The notes under the pieces: model-generated
Told to the model about the DNA's origin: nothing
Database searches by the model: none
What the model saw: only the letters and a program-made list of their open reading frames with translations
In this document: positions 8,234 through 17,181 of the stretch, piece after piece
How the letters are laid out: every line of letters starts with the position of its first letter
Position numbering within the stretch: position 1 is the stretch's first letter
Made by a program: the position numbers and the translations under genes
From: Polyangiaceae bacterium
GTDB taxonomy: Bacteria; Myxococcota_A; Polyangia; Polyangiales; Houyiibacteriaceae
NCBI GenBank assembly: GCA_027009115.1
Contig: JALVDI010000281.1
Location: 1 to 32,378 of the forward strand
Direction: 5' to 3'
DNA: 32,378 nt

Positions 8234-9187
8234 GTGATGCGCGCAGGCACCCTCGCACTGCTCTTGCTCTCGACGAGCGTCGGTACGCTCTCGGCTCAGG
8301 AGCCGACCGCTCAGCAGCGGCAGCAAGCAGCGCAAGCCTACGACCGCGCAGCGGCGCTCTTCGTCCAAGGACACTTCGCCCAGGCGGGTCAGTGGTTCAT
8401 GACCGCGTACCGCCTTGCTCCGGCGAAGGCCGCGCTGTTGCAGGCGGTGCGCGCGTATCGGCGTGCCGGACAGCTCGAGCGAGCCGGCACCCTCGCGATT
8501 CTCCTGTCGCAGGAGTACCCGAACGACGCACCGTCGGTGGAGCTCGCCGCGGAGGTCATGGAGGAAGCGGGTCGTCGCGCGCTCCTGGTGACCGTGGATT
8601 GCGAGGGGTGTGAGGTCGAGGTGGACGGGCGGATGCTCGCGACCCGCGCGGCCTACGTCACGCCCGACGAGAACCACCGCGTCGTCGGTCACTTCGGTGC
8701 CGCGCATGTCGAAGAGGTCGTCCATGGCGCTGCGCGCGAGCAGCGACAGGTTCGCTTCGAGCGCCCCGCCGGCGCGGAGGTCGTCGAGGAGGAGCTCACC
8801 GAAGGCGAGCGTCGTCGTCGGGAGGAGCGCCGCCGCGAAGAGGCGGGACCGGCCTACAAGGTGATGTCGCCCGGCGTGTTCTACGTCAGCCTCGCGGCGA
8901 CCGTCGCCTTGGCCGGCGTGACGGTGTGGTCGGGCGTGGACACCCTCAGCGGCGTGGGTGCCTACGAAGCGAACCCGACGCGCGAGGCCTACGAAGCCGG
9001 GCAGGACAAAGAGCGACGGACGAACATCCTGCTGGGTGTGACCGCCGGCGTGGCGGCGTGGACGATCGTGACCGCCGTCCTGACGGACTTCTCGGGTCGC
9101 GATGACGAAGAAGACGACGACCGCGTCGAGGCTGCCATCGCCCCCAGCCGGGGCGGCGCCCAGTTCATGCTCCGAGGGACCTTCTGA
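8234..9187 (+). CDS. Exported TPR/PEGA-like protein with C-terminal transmembrane helices
   Basis: Signal peptide MMRAGTLALLLLSTSVGTLSAQ; helical-repeat-like N-terminus; PEGA-like segment VTVDCEGCEVEVDGRMLATRAAYVTPDENHRVVG; hydrophobic helices near the C-terminus. GTG 8234 or ATG 8237. Confidence 0.72.
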   Translation: MMRAGTLALLLLSTSVGTLSAQEPTAQQRQQAAQAYDRAAALFVQGHFAQAGQWFMTAYRLAPAKAALLQAVRAYRRAGQLERAGTLAILLSQEYPNDAPSVELAAEVMEEAGRRALLVTVDCEGCEVEVDGRMLATRAAYVTPDENHRVVGHFGAAHVEEVVHGAAREQRQVRFERPAGAEVVEEELTEGERRRREERRREEAGPAYKVMSPGVFYVSLAATVALAGVTVWSGVDTLSGVGAYEANPTREAYEAGQDKERRTNILLGVTAGVAAWTIVTAVLTDFSGRDDEEDDDRVEAAIAPSRGGAQFMLRGTF

Positions 9188-10932
9188 TGAGCCTCAAGCG
9201 GAGAAACTCCATGATGACGGCGTCGCTTCCGGCCGTCTCGCCGGTGCTCCCGACGCACACGCAGTCGCAGCACCTGGGCCGCTATCAACTGCTGGCCAAA
9301 CTTGCTGCCGGCGGAATGGCGACCGTTTATCTTGGCCGCATCGCCGGTGCCGGCGGCTTCGACCGCCGTGTCGCGATGAAGGTCCTGCACCCGCACCTGG
9401 CCGAGGACGCCAACATCCGCGACATGTTCCTCGACGAAGCGCGCCTCGCGGCGCGCATCCGCCACCCCAACGTGGTCCCGGTCATCGATGTCGGCGAAGA
9501 GCCCGGCCAGGGCACCTTCCTCGTGATGGAGTACATCGAGGGTGTCGACTTCTCGAAGGTCATCCGCGCCGCGGCCAAGCGCGCCGCGCGCCTCGCACCC
9601 CCGGTCGTGCTGCGCATCGTCGTCGACATGCTCGCCGGTCTGACCGCCGCGCACGAGCTCAAGGATCCACAAGGCAACCACCTCGGCGTCGTGCACCGCG
9701 ACATCTCGCCGCACAATGTGCTCGTAGGGACCGACGGCATCTCGCGCATCACCGACTTCGGCATCGCCAAGGCCGAGGGGCGCATCTCGAGCACGCAGAC
9801 CGGCCAGCTCAAGGGCAAGCTCGCCTACATGCCCCCCGAGCGCCTCAGCCGAAAGGGCGGCAAGGTCATCGACGACGCCCGCGGCGATCTCTTCGCGACG
9901 GCGATCTGTTTGTGGGAGGGCTTGACGGGCAAGCGCCTCTTTCGGGGCGACGACGACCTCGAGACGGTGCGCAAGGTCCTCTACGAAGAGATCCCGAAGC
10001 CAAGCAGCATTCGCCCGGACCTGGAGCCGCTGGACGAGGTGGTCCTCAAGGGGCTCGCGCGGGACCCGGACGAGCGTTACCAGACGGCTCGCGAATTCCG
10101 CATCGCCCTCGAAGAGGTCGCTCCGAAGGTGGGCGGGCTCGGTCGCCCCGAGCACGTCACTCAGCTCCTCGACGCACTGATCGGGCCGAGCCTCGAGCGC
10201 CAGCGGCAGGCCGTGGAGGCGGCGGTGCAGGCCGCGGAGGCCGCGATGCTCGACGCGCCGATGCCCTCGCACGGGCCCGTGACCGGCTCGTACCGCCTGG
10301 CCGCGGAGCGCACCCCTTCGGTGACCGAGGGCACGGCGCTGACGACCGAGCGCGCGGGCGGGACGATCTGGAAAGTGTCGGCGCTGGTCTTGCTGCTCGC
10401 CCTGGTCGGGCTTGGGGCCTACATGTTCGGCCGGGACACGACCCCGCCGCCGGCCGTCGCGCCGGCCACGACGACGGCGGCGCCTCCGGGGGAAGCGGGG
10501 GGTGGGCTCTCGCCCCCGCTGCCGGCCGGTGAGCCGACGGCGCGACGGGCGAGCGCCCCCGCGCCGGCGACGGTCGTGACCGCGACGGGCTCGACGGCGG
10601 CGGAGCCTGCGATCGGTGGGAGGACCATGGCGGCAGAAACCACAGCCACCCCCGCCGAGGCCACGGAGGCTACCGCCGACGCCACAGAGGGTACCGCCGA
10701 GGTCACGGAGGCCGCCGACCGCGGAGAGGTCGCCGAGTCGGACTCGGCCATGGGGACGGACTCGGCCATGGGGACCCGTGCACGGGTCAGCGCGCGGATG
10801 CGTGGCCACTCGATGCGCCGTCCGCCGCGCGCCACCGCGCCGGCGGAGCCGCCGCCTCCCCCGACTCCGATGGTGACCCGCCCAACCATGACGACGACCG
10901 TGGACGTCCTCGACAACCCCTATGCCCAATAG
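9187..10932 (+). CDS. Transmembrane Ser/Thr protein kinase (Pkn2 family) with low-complexity extracytoplasmic tail
   Basis: 581 aa; LAAGGMATVYLGR glycine loop, VAMKVL, VHRDISPHNVLV, ITDFGIAKAEG, KLAYMPPE; TM segment VSALVLLLALVGLGAYMFG; P/A/T-rich C-terminus. Confidence 0.93.
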   Translation: MSLKRRNSMMTASLPAVSPVLPTHTQSQHLGRYQLLAKLAAGGMATVYLGRIAGAGGFDRRVAMKVLHPHLAEDANIRDMFLDEARLAARIRHPNVVPVIDVGEEPGQGTFLVMEYIEGVDFSKVIRAAAKRAARLAPPVVLRIVVDMLAGLTAAHELKDPQGNHLGVVHRDISPHNVLVGTDGISRITDFGIAKAEGRISSTQTGQLKGKLAYMPPERLSRKGGKVIDDARGDLFATAICLWEGLTGKRLFRGDDDLETVRKVLYEEIPKPSSIRPDLEPLDEVVLKGLARDPDERYQTAREFRIALEEVAPKVGGLGRPEHVTQLLDALIGPSLERQRQAVEAAVQAAEAAMLDAPMPSHGPVTGSYRLAAERTPSVTEGTALTTERAGGTIWKVSALVLLLALVGLGAYMFGRDTTPPPAVAPATTTAAPPGEAGGGLSPPLPAGEPTARRASAPAPATVVTATGSTAAEPAIGGRTMAAETTATPAEATEATADATEGTAEVTEAADRGEVAESDSAMGTDSAMGTRARVSARMRGHSMRRPPRATAPAEPPPPPTPMVTRPTMTTTVDVLDNPYAQ

Positions 10933-12184
10933 TCTCGCCCTCTTCGCTTTGCTCGTAAGCGGCGCCGCGCTCAGCGGCTGCAACGTGTACAAGGCCTCCT
11001 TCCTCGATGCCGGAGGCGACGCCGGTCAGCTCGGCTGCCGGCGCGGCACCGCGGACTGCGACCGCAACGGGAGCTGCGAGTCGAACCTCGACAGCCCCAT
11101 GACCTGCGGGAGCTGCGACAACCGCTGCCTCGGGGCGCAGGTGTGCAACCCCAGCAGCTTCACTTGCGAAGGCGACGCCGGCATGTTCGACGCGGCTCTG
11201 CCCGATTCGGCGCTCCCCGACGCCGGCGATGCCTCGATGGACGCCGGCCCGGTCGTTTGCGGGAACGTGCCGCCGCCGCGCCCGACGACCCCCGACGACA
11301 TCGATGTCGAGACCCACACCTGGGCCCTCAAGGACATCGTGCTCGATCAACGAGGCAAGTGGCAGGACATCGGCTGGAACCTCGACGGGCGCTGCACCTT
11401 CGATATCACCGACGAGCACCTGTGCACGCCCCCCACGGCCCCCGTGCCGCCCCTGGACGGACCGGGCGGTGTCGACAACTCCTTTGGCCAGCACATCCTG
11501 GGTCTGGTCGCCATGTTCAACACCACTTTCGAAGTCGTCGCCCAGCGTTCGATGGAGGAAGGGCAGTCGATCATCGTGCGCCTGACCAACTGGAACGGCA
11601 TGGACGACGACCCGAGCGTCGATGTGGCTCTCATGGCCGCTGCGGGCGTTCGGCGCCCCGACGGGACGACCGTCCCGCAGTGGGACGGCAGCGACCGGTG
11701 GGACGTCGCCTCCACGAGTTTCCGTGGCGGCAATCCGGAACAGCCGCTCATTCGCGCAGACAATGCCTACGTCGCCGGCCGGATGATCGTCGCCAAGTTG
11801 CCCGATCGGCAGCCGATTATCGTCCCTTGGGTGTCGACGAACTCCTTCGAGCTTCGGTTGACGGATACGACCTTCACGGCCGAGATCTCTGAGGACGCCA
11901 ACACGCTTCAGCGCGTGTGGCTCACCGGGCGTTACGGCGTGATCGACCTCGCCGATGCCTGGGAGCGCTCGGGCCTCTGCGACGGCGGTGCCCTTCGAGC
12001 GCTGGTGGACATGGAGATCAGCGAAGACATGGACGTGCGAAGCACTCCGGGCACCGGTGGAATGGGTGCGACGTGCGATGCCATCAGTCTGGCCCTGGAG
12101 TTCACGGGCTATCGCGCAGACTATGGGACCCTCGTCACACCCGAACCCCCCCCTCCCGTCGAGTGCATCCCGGATCCCACCTGA
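10922..12184 (+). CDS. Cys-rich lipoprotein (paralog A), overlapping kinase gene by 11 bp
   Basis: Lipobox LFALLVSGAALSGCN; TCGSCDNRC motif; conserved block WALKDIVLDQRGKWQDIGWNLDGRCTFDITDEHLC shared with the next ORF. Confidence 0.8.
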   Translation: MPNSLALFALLVSGAALSGCNVYKASFLDAGGDAGQLGCRRGTADCDRNGSCESNLDSPMTCGSCDNRCLGAQVCNPSSFTCEGDAGMFDAALPDSALPDAGDASMDAGPVVCGNVPPPRPTTPDDIDVETHTWALKDIVLDQRGKWQDIGWNLDGRCTFDITDEHLCTPPTAPVPPLDGPGGVDNSFGQHILGLVAMFNTTFEVVAQRSMEEGQSIIVRLTNWNGMDDDPSVDVALMAAAGVRRPDGTTVPQWDGSDRWDVASTSFRGGNPEQPLIRADNAYVAGRMIVAKLPDRQPIIVPWVSTNSFELRLTDTTFTAEISEDANTLQRVWLTGRYGVIDLADAWERSGLCDGGALRALVDMEISEDMDVRSTPGTGGMGATCDAISLALEFTGYRADYGTLVTPEPPPPVECIPDPT

Positions 12185-13341
12185 AGCGCGACCGACACCC
12201 CAACGGCTCTCTCGCGGCCTTGCTGGCCGCCTGGGTGGGGATCGGGTGTTGCTCCGGTTCCGGGTCCATGGTCACGGATTCCGGCACGGACAGCGACGGG
12301 ATGTGCGAGGCCGACTTTGGCGACGCTCGCTCCTGTCGCGACGACTGCTCCCTCGTCTGCGAAGGGGGAGACGCATGCGTTGCCCCGCGCTGCGAACCGG
12401 TCGATGCCGGTATGGAGGAGGAGTGCGGCGTCCGCTGGCCCGCGCGGCCCGATCGGCCGGACGCGCTCGACGACCAGGAAGTCGTCTTCGCCCTGAGAGA
12501 CCTGCAGCTCGATCAGCGGGCGAGCTGGGCCGAGCTGGGGTGGGACCTCGATCAGCGCTGCACCCTGAGCACGGCCGACGAAGCGAGCTGCATTCCGCCC
12601 GGCGCGTCGTCGCCCCCCCTCGACGGGCGGGAGGGCCGCGACAATGTCTTCGGGGCTACGATCTTGGAGGAGCTCGCGGACGCGGACCCGGGCCTGGGAG
12701 CGGCGGTGCAGGCGCGTATGAGCGCAGGCGAGGCGCTGTTGTTGCACATCGGCGGCTGGAACGGTCAAGCCGACGATCCCCTCGTCGAGGTGTGGCTCGC
12801 GCAGACCGTCGGCGTCGACCGGGCCGACGGCGAACCCGAACCTCAGTGGGACGGGGCGGACGTGTGGGACGTGTCGAGCGCGAACTTCGTGACCATGGCC
12901 AACCGGCCGCGGCTGGGGGACGACCGCGCGTACATCGCGAACCGCACGCTCGTGGTGCGCCTGCCGGATCGCGAAGAGCTGGTGTTTCCCCTCTCGGGGG
13001 GTGCGCAGCTCGAGCTGCGGATGACCGAGACGAGGTTGACGGGCACCCTGAGCGAGGACACTCGTCGTCTCGAAGACGTCGTCATCACCGGGCGCTTCGC
13101 GCTCATCGACCTCGAGGCCGCGCTCGGCAAGGCCGGCATCTGTCCGGGCACCGAGCTGCGCGCGCGTCTCGAGCGCCGGCTCGCGACCTCCCTCGATCTT
13201 CGTAGCGATCCCGAAACCGCTAGCCCGGGAGTCACCTGCGACGCGGTGAGCGCGGCGTTCCCACTCGTCGGCGTTCGGGCGGGGTTGGGGGCGAGGGTCG
13301 AGCCTCCTCCGCCTCCGGAAGACCGTTGCCCTGCGGGATGA
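12163..13341 (+). CDS. Cys-rich lipoprotein (paralog B)
   Basis: Frame of ORF 11917..13341. Plausible starts are GTG 12163 or CTG 12181, followed by NGSLAALLAAWVGIGCCSG. Shares FALRDLQLDQRASWAELGWDLDQRCTLSTADEASC...PPLDG with paralog A. Confidence 0.75.
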   Translation: MHPGSHLKRDRHPNGSLAALLAAWVGIGCCSGSGSMVTDSGTDSDGMCEADFGDARSCRDDCSLVCEGGDACVAPRCEPVDAGMEEECGVRWPARPDRPDALDDQEVVFALRDLQLDQRASWAELGWDLDQRCTLSTADEASCIPPGASSPPLDGREGRDNVFGATILEELADADPGLGAAVQARMSAGEALLLHIGGWNGQADDPLVEVWLAQTVGVDRADGEPEPQWDGADVWDVSSANFVTMANRPRLGDDRAYIANRTLVVRLPDREELVFPLSGGAQLELRMTETRLTGTLSEDTRRLEDVVITGRFALIDLEAALGKAGICPGTELRARLERRLATSLDLRSDPETASPGVTCDAVSAAFPLVGVRAGLGARVEPPPPPEDRCPAG

Positions 13342-13509
13342 ACGCCGGCTTTCCCTGCCTCGGCGACGGTTTTTCTCCCCCGTGGGCCGCCCCTGGCGGC
13401 AGAGCGGGGTGTTCGTTCCGGACAGCTTCTGTGATACGAGGCTGGGGAAGCTGGTGAGGGGGCGCTGCGTAGTAAGGGTGAACTCGCCCACAGACAGGAG
13501 GAATTCGCA

Positions 13510-14058
13510 ATGAAGTGCTCGAAGTGGATGCTCGTCCTCGCGGTCGTGTCGTCGATCGGATGCGGGAGCAACGAAGACGATGCGCATGAACAGCAAGTAG
13601 AGGCTGCCGCCGAGGAGGTCGCGGCGGCCGCCGACCAGGTCGCGCAGGAGGCTGTCGCCGAAGCGGCCGGAGCGGCTGCCGAAGCGACGAACCAGGCCGG
13701 TGAGGCAACCGCAGCGGCCAACGCGTCGGCCATGCAGGGCCTCGCCCAGCTCGGTGAGGCCCTCGGCCAGGCTCTCGAAGCCGGCGCTCAGGCAGAGGGC
13801 GGCACGCCCTGCGAGCAGTCCTACAACGGAGCGAGGGCGATGATGGAGGCGCTCAGCAAGCAGCTCGGGTCGGGGAACGAGGCCAACCTGCCGAGTCGCG
13901 AGGCTTACCTCGAAGCATGCGGTCGTCTGCCGGAGCAGGCGCAGCAGTGCATGGTGCCCTCGTATGCGATGCAGCACATGCAGGAGTGCCGGGAGGTGGG
14001 GAACGATCCGCAGGTGCAGCGGCTGCGCGAGATGATGCGCGGCGGCAGCGCGAACTGA
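13510..14058 (+). CDS. Ala-rich helical lipoprotein
   Basis: ATG preceded by AGGAGG; MKCSKWMLVLAVVSSIGCGSNE lipobox; long Ala/Glu/Gln-rich helix, then a Cys-containing C-terminal domain. Confidence 0.8.
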   Translation: MKCSKWMLVLAVVSSIGCGSNEDDAHEQQVEAAAEEVAAAADQVAQEAVAEAAGAAAEATNQAGEATAAANASAMQGLAQLGEALGQALEAGAQAEGGTPCEQSYNGARAMMEALSKQLGSGNEANLPSREAYLEACGRLPEQAQQCMVPSYAMQHMQECREVGNDPQVQRLREMMRGGSAN

Positions 14059-14082
14059 GGCGCCCGCGGAGGCGCCCGCAGC

Positions 14083-14874
14083 GTGTTCCCGCCCTCGACA
14101 CGTCTGCAGCTGGCGCTGGTGGTGGCCGCCGTCGGGGCCGCCACGCAGCTCGCCGTCCGCGGCAGAGGGCGCCTCTTCGGGGTCCCGGCCGACTCGCCGA
14201 CGGAGCGCGACCGCGGCTGGGCCGCCGGGGTGCGGGTCGGGGCTGCTGGGATTGGTCTGGGGTGCGTCGTCGTCGTGCTGGGCGCTCGAGACCCGCGCGG
14301 GGTCCTGTCGGCCCTCGCCGCCGGCGTGCTCTTGCCGGCCGCGGCGCTGGCTCTCGGGCGCTGGCGGATGGCCGTGCGCCACGCCGCGCCTCCACCCACG
14401 GAGTGGTGGCGGCTCGCGTCGGTGCCGCTGCACCTCGTCAATGCCGCGACGGTGGCCGTGGGTGCGGCGCTCTTCGCGTGGCTGCTCCCCAAGCTGCCGA
14501 GCATCGTCCCTCTGCATTGGGCGGTGCTCGGACACGGCGGGTACGGTTCGCCGACCAAGTTGTGGTGGTCGCTGCTGCCTTTGAGCCTCAACACCGGGTT
14601 GCTCGTGCTCGCGGCTCGGCAGCTCGCAGGCGTCTGCAACCACCGCAGGCTGGCGCTCCTGCGCTTTACCGAGGTGCTCTTGGTCGGCTTCGACGTGGCG
14701 ATCGTCGTCGTGTGGCTGGGCGCCGCGGCGAGCGGTCGTCCGGAGCTACGGGTTCTGCGGCCGGCCTTGCTCCTCGCCGGTGTCGTCGTCGCCGCGGCGC
14801 TCCTCGGGGGCCTGGTGGCGAGCGTTTCTCTGCGTCGTCCGGGGCGCCCTCAGTATGAACGGGCGCAGTCGTGA
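14083..14874 (+). CDS. Multi-TM membrane protein, DUF1648-like
   Basis: GTG start; multiple hydrophobic segments; LPSIVPLHWAVLGHGGYGSPTKLWWSLLPLSLNTGLLVL resembles the DUF1648 motif. Confidence 0.65.
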   Translation: MFPPSTRLQLALVVAAVGAATQLAVRGRGRLFGVPADSPTERDRGWAAGVRVGAAGIGLGCVVVVLGARDPRGVLSALAAGVLLPAAALALGRWRMAVRHAAPPPTEWWRLASVPLHLVNAATVAVGAALFAWLLPKLPSIVPLHWAVLGHGGYGSPTKLWWSLLPLSLNTGLLVLAARQLAGVCNHRRLALLRFTEVLLVGFDVAIVVVWLGAAASGRPELRVLRPALLLAGVVVAAALLGGLVASVSLRRPGRPQYERAQS

Positions 14875-14887
14875 TAGAGGCAAAGCC

Positions 14888-15454
14888 ATGATCGTCGGCT
14901 GGCGCGAATGGGTCGCGCTTCCGGAGCTTGGCATCCCGCTGATCAAGGCGAAGGTCGACACCGGCGCGCGGACCTCCTCTCTGCATGCGCGGGACGTGTC
15001 GATCTTCTCGCGGAAGAAGCAGCGCTGGGTTCGCTTCACGGTTTACCCGACCCAGCGATCGACGCGGACTGCCGTCGTGTGCGCCGCGCCCCTCGTCGAC
15101 GAGCGTTGGGTCCGCAGCTCGAACGGGCGCGCCCAGCTTCGCCCGGTCATCGTGGCGGAGCTCGACCTCGGCGGCGAGAGTTGGGACATCGAGCTCACCC
15201 TGACCGACCGAGACGTCATGGGTTTCCGGTTGCTGCTCGGTCGCCAGGCGGTGCGTGGGCGCGCGATCGTCGATCCGGGACGCTCCTTTCTCACGCGGAC
15301 GGTGCGCCCGAAGAAGAGGCGTGCCACCAAGAAGAAGCCGACGACCAAACGCGCCAAGGTGCCCAAGCCTTCCCGGTCCAGGCCTGCCGACCGACCGACC
15401 GTCGCGTGGAAGGTGGGGGCGCCTCGCAAACCCTCGACGAAGCGCCGCCGATGA
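14888..15454 (+). CDS. Retropepsin-like/RimK-associated protease family protein with basic C-terminal tail
   Basis: Start ATG 14888 within ORF 14780..15454. MIVGWREWVALPELGIPLIKAKVDTGARTSSLHA...MGFRLLLGRQAVRGRAIVDPGRSFLT, then a K/R-rich tail. Confidence 0.85.
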   Translation: MIVGWREWVALPELGIPLIKAKVDTGARTSSLHARDVSIFSRKKQRWVRFTVYPTQRSTRTAVVCAAPLVDERWVRSSNGRAQLRPVIVAELDLGGESWDIELTLTDRDVMGFRLLLGRQAVRGRAIVDPGRSFLTRTVRPKKRRATKKKPTTKRAKVPKPSRSRPADRPTVAWKVGAPRKPSTKRRR

Positions 15455-15533
15455 GTCCGATGGTCGGCGAACAGTACGGACCATGGCGTCGTTGCTCGCC
15501 GTTGACCTTGGTCTCTGCAGCCGAGGCCCGTCG

Positions 15534-17024
15534 TCAGCTTCGGCGGGCGCGGGCCCGGCTCATGCCACGTTTGTCGAGCAGCCGGTAAAGCGTGACCGGC
15601 GTCACGCCCGCGGCTTTGGCTGCCCGACGGACGTTCTGGCCGTGTCGTTCGAGGAGCTCGCGGAGCCACTGGGTTTCGAGGGGCGCCAGCCAGCGTTCGC
15701 GCATCTCCGCGAGGGTCGGCTCCCCGTGGCGCGACGGCGGGGCCGGAGCGGTGGGAGGCGCGTCACGGATCATCGCGGGCAGGTCCTCGGCGGTGATCGC
15801 CTCGCCGGAGGCCATGAGCACCGCGTGCTCCATCGCGTTCTTGAGCTCGCGCACGTTGCCGGGGAAGTCGTAGGCCATCAGAACCGCGAGTGCGTCGGTG
15901 GAGAGACGGCGCACCGGGCGCTCATGCTTCTCGGCGGCCTGTTTGAGGAAGACCCGCGCCATGGTCTCGAGGTTGTCTCTCTTGTAGGAGCGCAGCGGCG
16001 GAAGCTCCATCGTCATCACGCTCAGCCGGTAGTAGAGGTCTTCGCGGAAGGTCCCCTCCCGGGCCATCGCGGGCAGGTCGCGGTTGGTGGCGCAGATGAG
16101 GCGCACGTCCACCGTGCGCGGGGCTTCGTCGCTGCCCAGAGGTTGAATCTCGCCGTCCTCGACGGCGCGGAGCACCTTCGCTTGCAGCGGGACCGGCAGC
16201 TCGCCCAGCTCGTCCAGAAAGAGCGTGCCGCCGTCGGCCTTGACGAACTCGCCCTTTTTGTCTCGGGTGGCGCCGGTGAAGGCCCCCTTGACGTGCCCGA
16301 AAAGCACGCTTTCCAGGAGTGTCTCTGGGATCGCCGCGCAGTTGACCGTGACGAAGGGCGCGTCGGCGCGGGCGCTGTTGAAGTGGATGGCGTGAGCCAC
16401 GAGCTCTTTGCCTGTGCCGCTCTCACCGTGAACCAGAACCGGGACGTTCGTCCGCGCGACCCGCTCGATGCGCCGCTCCACTTCGAGCCACTCGGGGCTG
16501 AGGCCCTTGATGAGAAAGGGCCGGCCGCTCTTATCACGGGAGGCATGGTAGAGCTGCGCTCGGCGCAGGAACTTGGCCGACGAGGTGGCGATCTCTTGCA
16601 GCGCAGCGAGCGTCGTGTCGTCGAAGGAGTGCTTGCGGCGCGACGAGACGCTGAGGACCCCGATGGCGCGCCCTTGGTACGGAATGGGCGCGGCGGCGAC
16701 GGAGGCGACCTCGAAGTAGTAAGGCGCGTAGTGCGGGTCCGTCGCCGCATCCACACAGAGATAAGGTTCGTTCTGTGCGTAGGCGTAAGCTGCAACGCCG
16801 TTGAAGCCCCCGTCGGCGCGCCGGAGGGGCAGGACGTCGTCGGGGAGGGTCACGATGAGCCCCTCGACGACATGGAAGTGGATCGCCAGGCCGTTCTTGG
16901 CTTCGTCCCACAGGAGGATGGCCCCGTGGTGGGCGCCCGTGCGTTCGAGGGCGAGCTCCATGATCCGGCGCTCGAGGGACTCGACGTCGGAGACATCGTG
17001 GAGGGCCTCATCGGTTGAACTCAT
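15534..17024 (-). CDS. GAF-domain sigma54-dependent enhancer-binding transcriptional regulator
   Basis: 496 aa; N-terminal GAF-like region, VHGESGTGKELVA Walker A, GAFTGA sigma54-contact loop, LFLDELGELP Walker B, C-terminal Fis-type HTH (RRAAKAAGVTPVTLYRLLDKRG). Confidence 0.95.
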   Translation of the reverse strand: MSSTDEALHDVSDVESLERRIMELALERTGAHHGAILLWDEAKNGLAIHFHVVEGLIVTLPDDVLPLRRADGGFNGVAAYAYAQNEPYLCVDAATDPHYAPYYFEVASVAAAPIPYQGRAIGVLSVSSRRKHSFDDTTLAALQEIATSSAKFLRRAQLYHASRDKSGRPFLIKGLSPEWLEVERRIERVARTNVPVLVHGESGTGKELVAHAIHFNSARADAPFVTVNCAAIPETLLESVLFGHVKGAFTGATRDKKGEFVKADGGTLFLDELGELPVPLQAKVLRAVEDGEIQPLGSDEAPRTVDVRLICATNRDLPAMAREGTFREDLYYRLSVMTMELPPLRSYKRDNLETMARVFLKQAAEKHERPVRRLSTDALAVLMAYDFPGNVRELKNAMEHAVLMASGEAITAEDLPAMIRDAPPTAPAPPSRHGEPTLAEMRERWLAPLETQWLRELLERHGQNVRRAAKAAGVTPVTLYRLLDKRGMSRARARRS

Positions 17025-17032
17025 AAAACCAC

Positions 17033-17038
17033 AGTATA
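17033..17038 (-). promoter_or_regulatory. Candidate -10 (TATACT, minus strand) of the regulator gene
   Basis: Plus strand AGTATA. Predicted +1 is about 17026, 2 nt upstream of the ATG at 17024. Confidence 0.4.
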
Positions 17039-17051
17039 GCGCATAGATCTA

Positions 17052-17073
17052 GCTGTTTCACCAAATAAACAGC
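17052..17073. promoter_or_regulatory. Candidate enhancer-binding-protein site (perfect 7-bp inverted repeat, 8-bp spacer)
   Basis: GCTGTTT-CACCAAAT-AAACAGC; arms are exact reverse complements; lies between regulator and sigma54 promoter. Confidence 0.65.
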
Positions 17074-17112
17074 GCTCGCCGGTTTTCCCAAGGATCTTCA
17101 TGTGTAGGTGCT

Positions 17113-17128
17113 TGGCACCCTATGTGCT
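17113..17128 (+). promoter_or_regulatory. Sigma54 (-24/-12) promoter
   Basis: TGGCACCCTATGTGCT against consensus TGGCACGnnnnTTGCW; the GG and GC doublets are present at correct spacing, upstream of ATG 17182. Confidence 0.8.
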
Positions 17129-17181
17129 CTTCGGTCCGCCAACTTCAACGAGCACCGAACCGAAACCTGCTGGAGAATCCG

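Noticed and set aside
9700-9720. HRDISPHN catalytic loop as sign of a pseudokinase
   Set aside because: The HRDxSPxN variant is, to my knowledge, common among myxobacterial Pkn kinases, and the other catalytic motifs (VAMK, DFG) are intact.
8989-10992. 667-aa minus-strand ORF
   Set aside because: Antisense shadow of the Ser/Thr kinase; low-complexity Arg/Gly-rich translation typical of high-GC noncoding frames.
13342-13440. Terminator hairpins after the second lipoprotein
   Set aside because: Only 5-6 bp stems without a proper downstream T-tract; not strong enough to call.
12121-14643. 840-aa minus-strand ORF
   Set aside because: Covers three supported plus-strand genes; compositionally biased translation with no recognisable domain.
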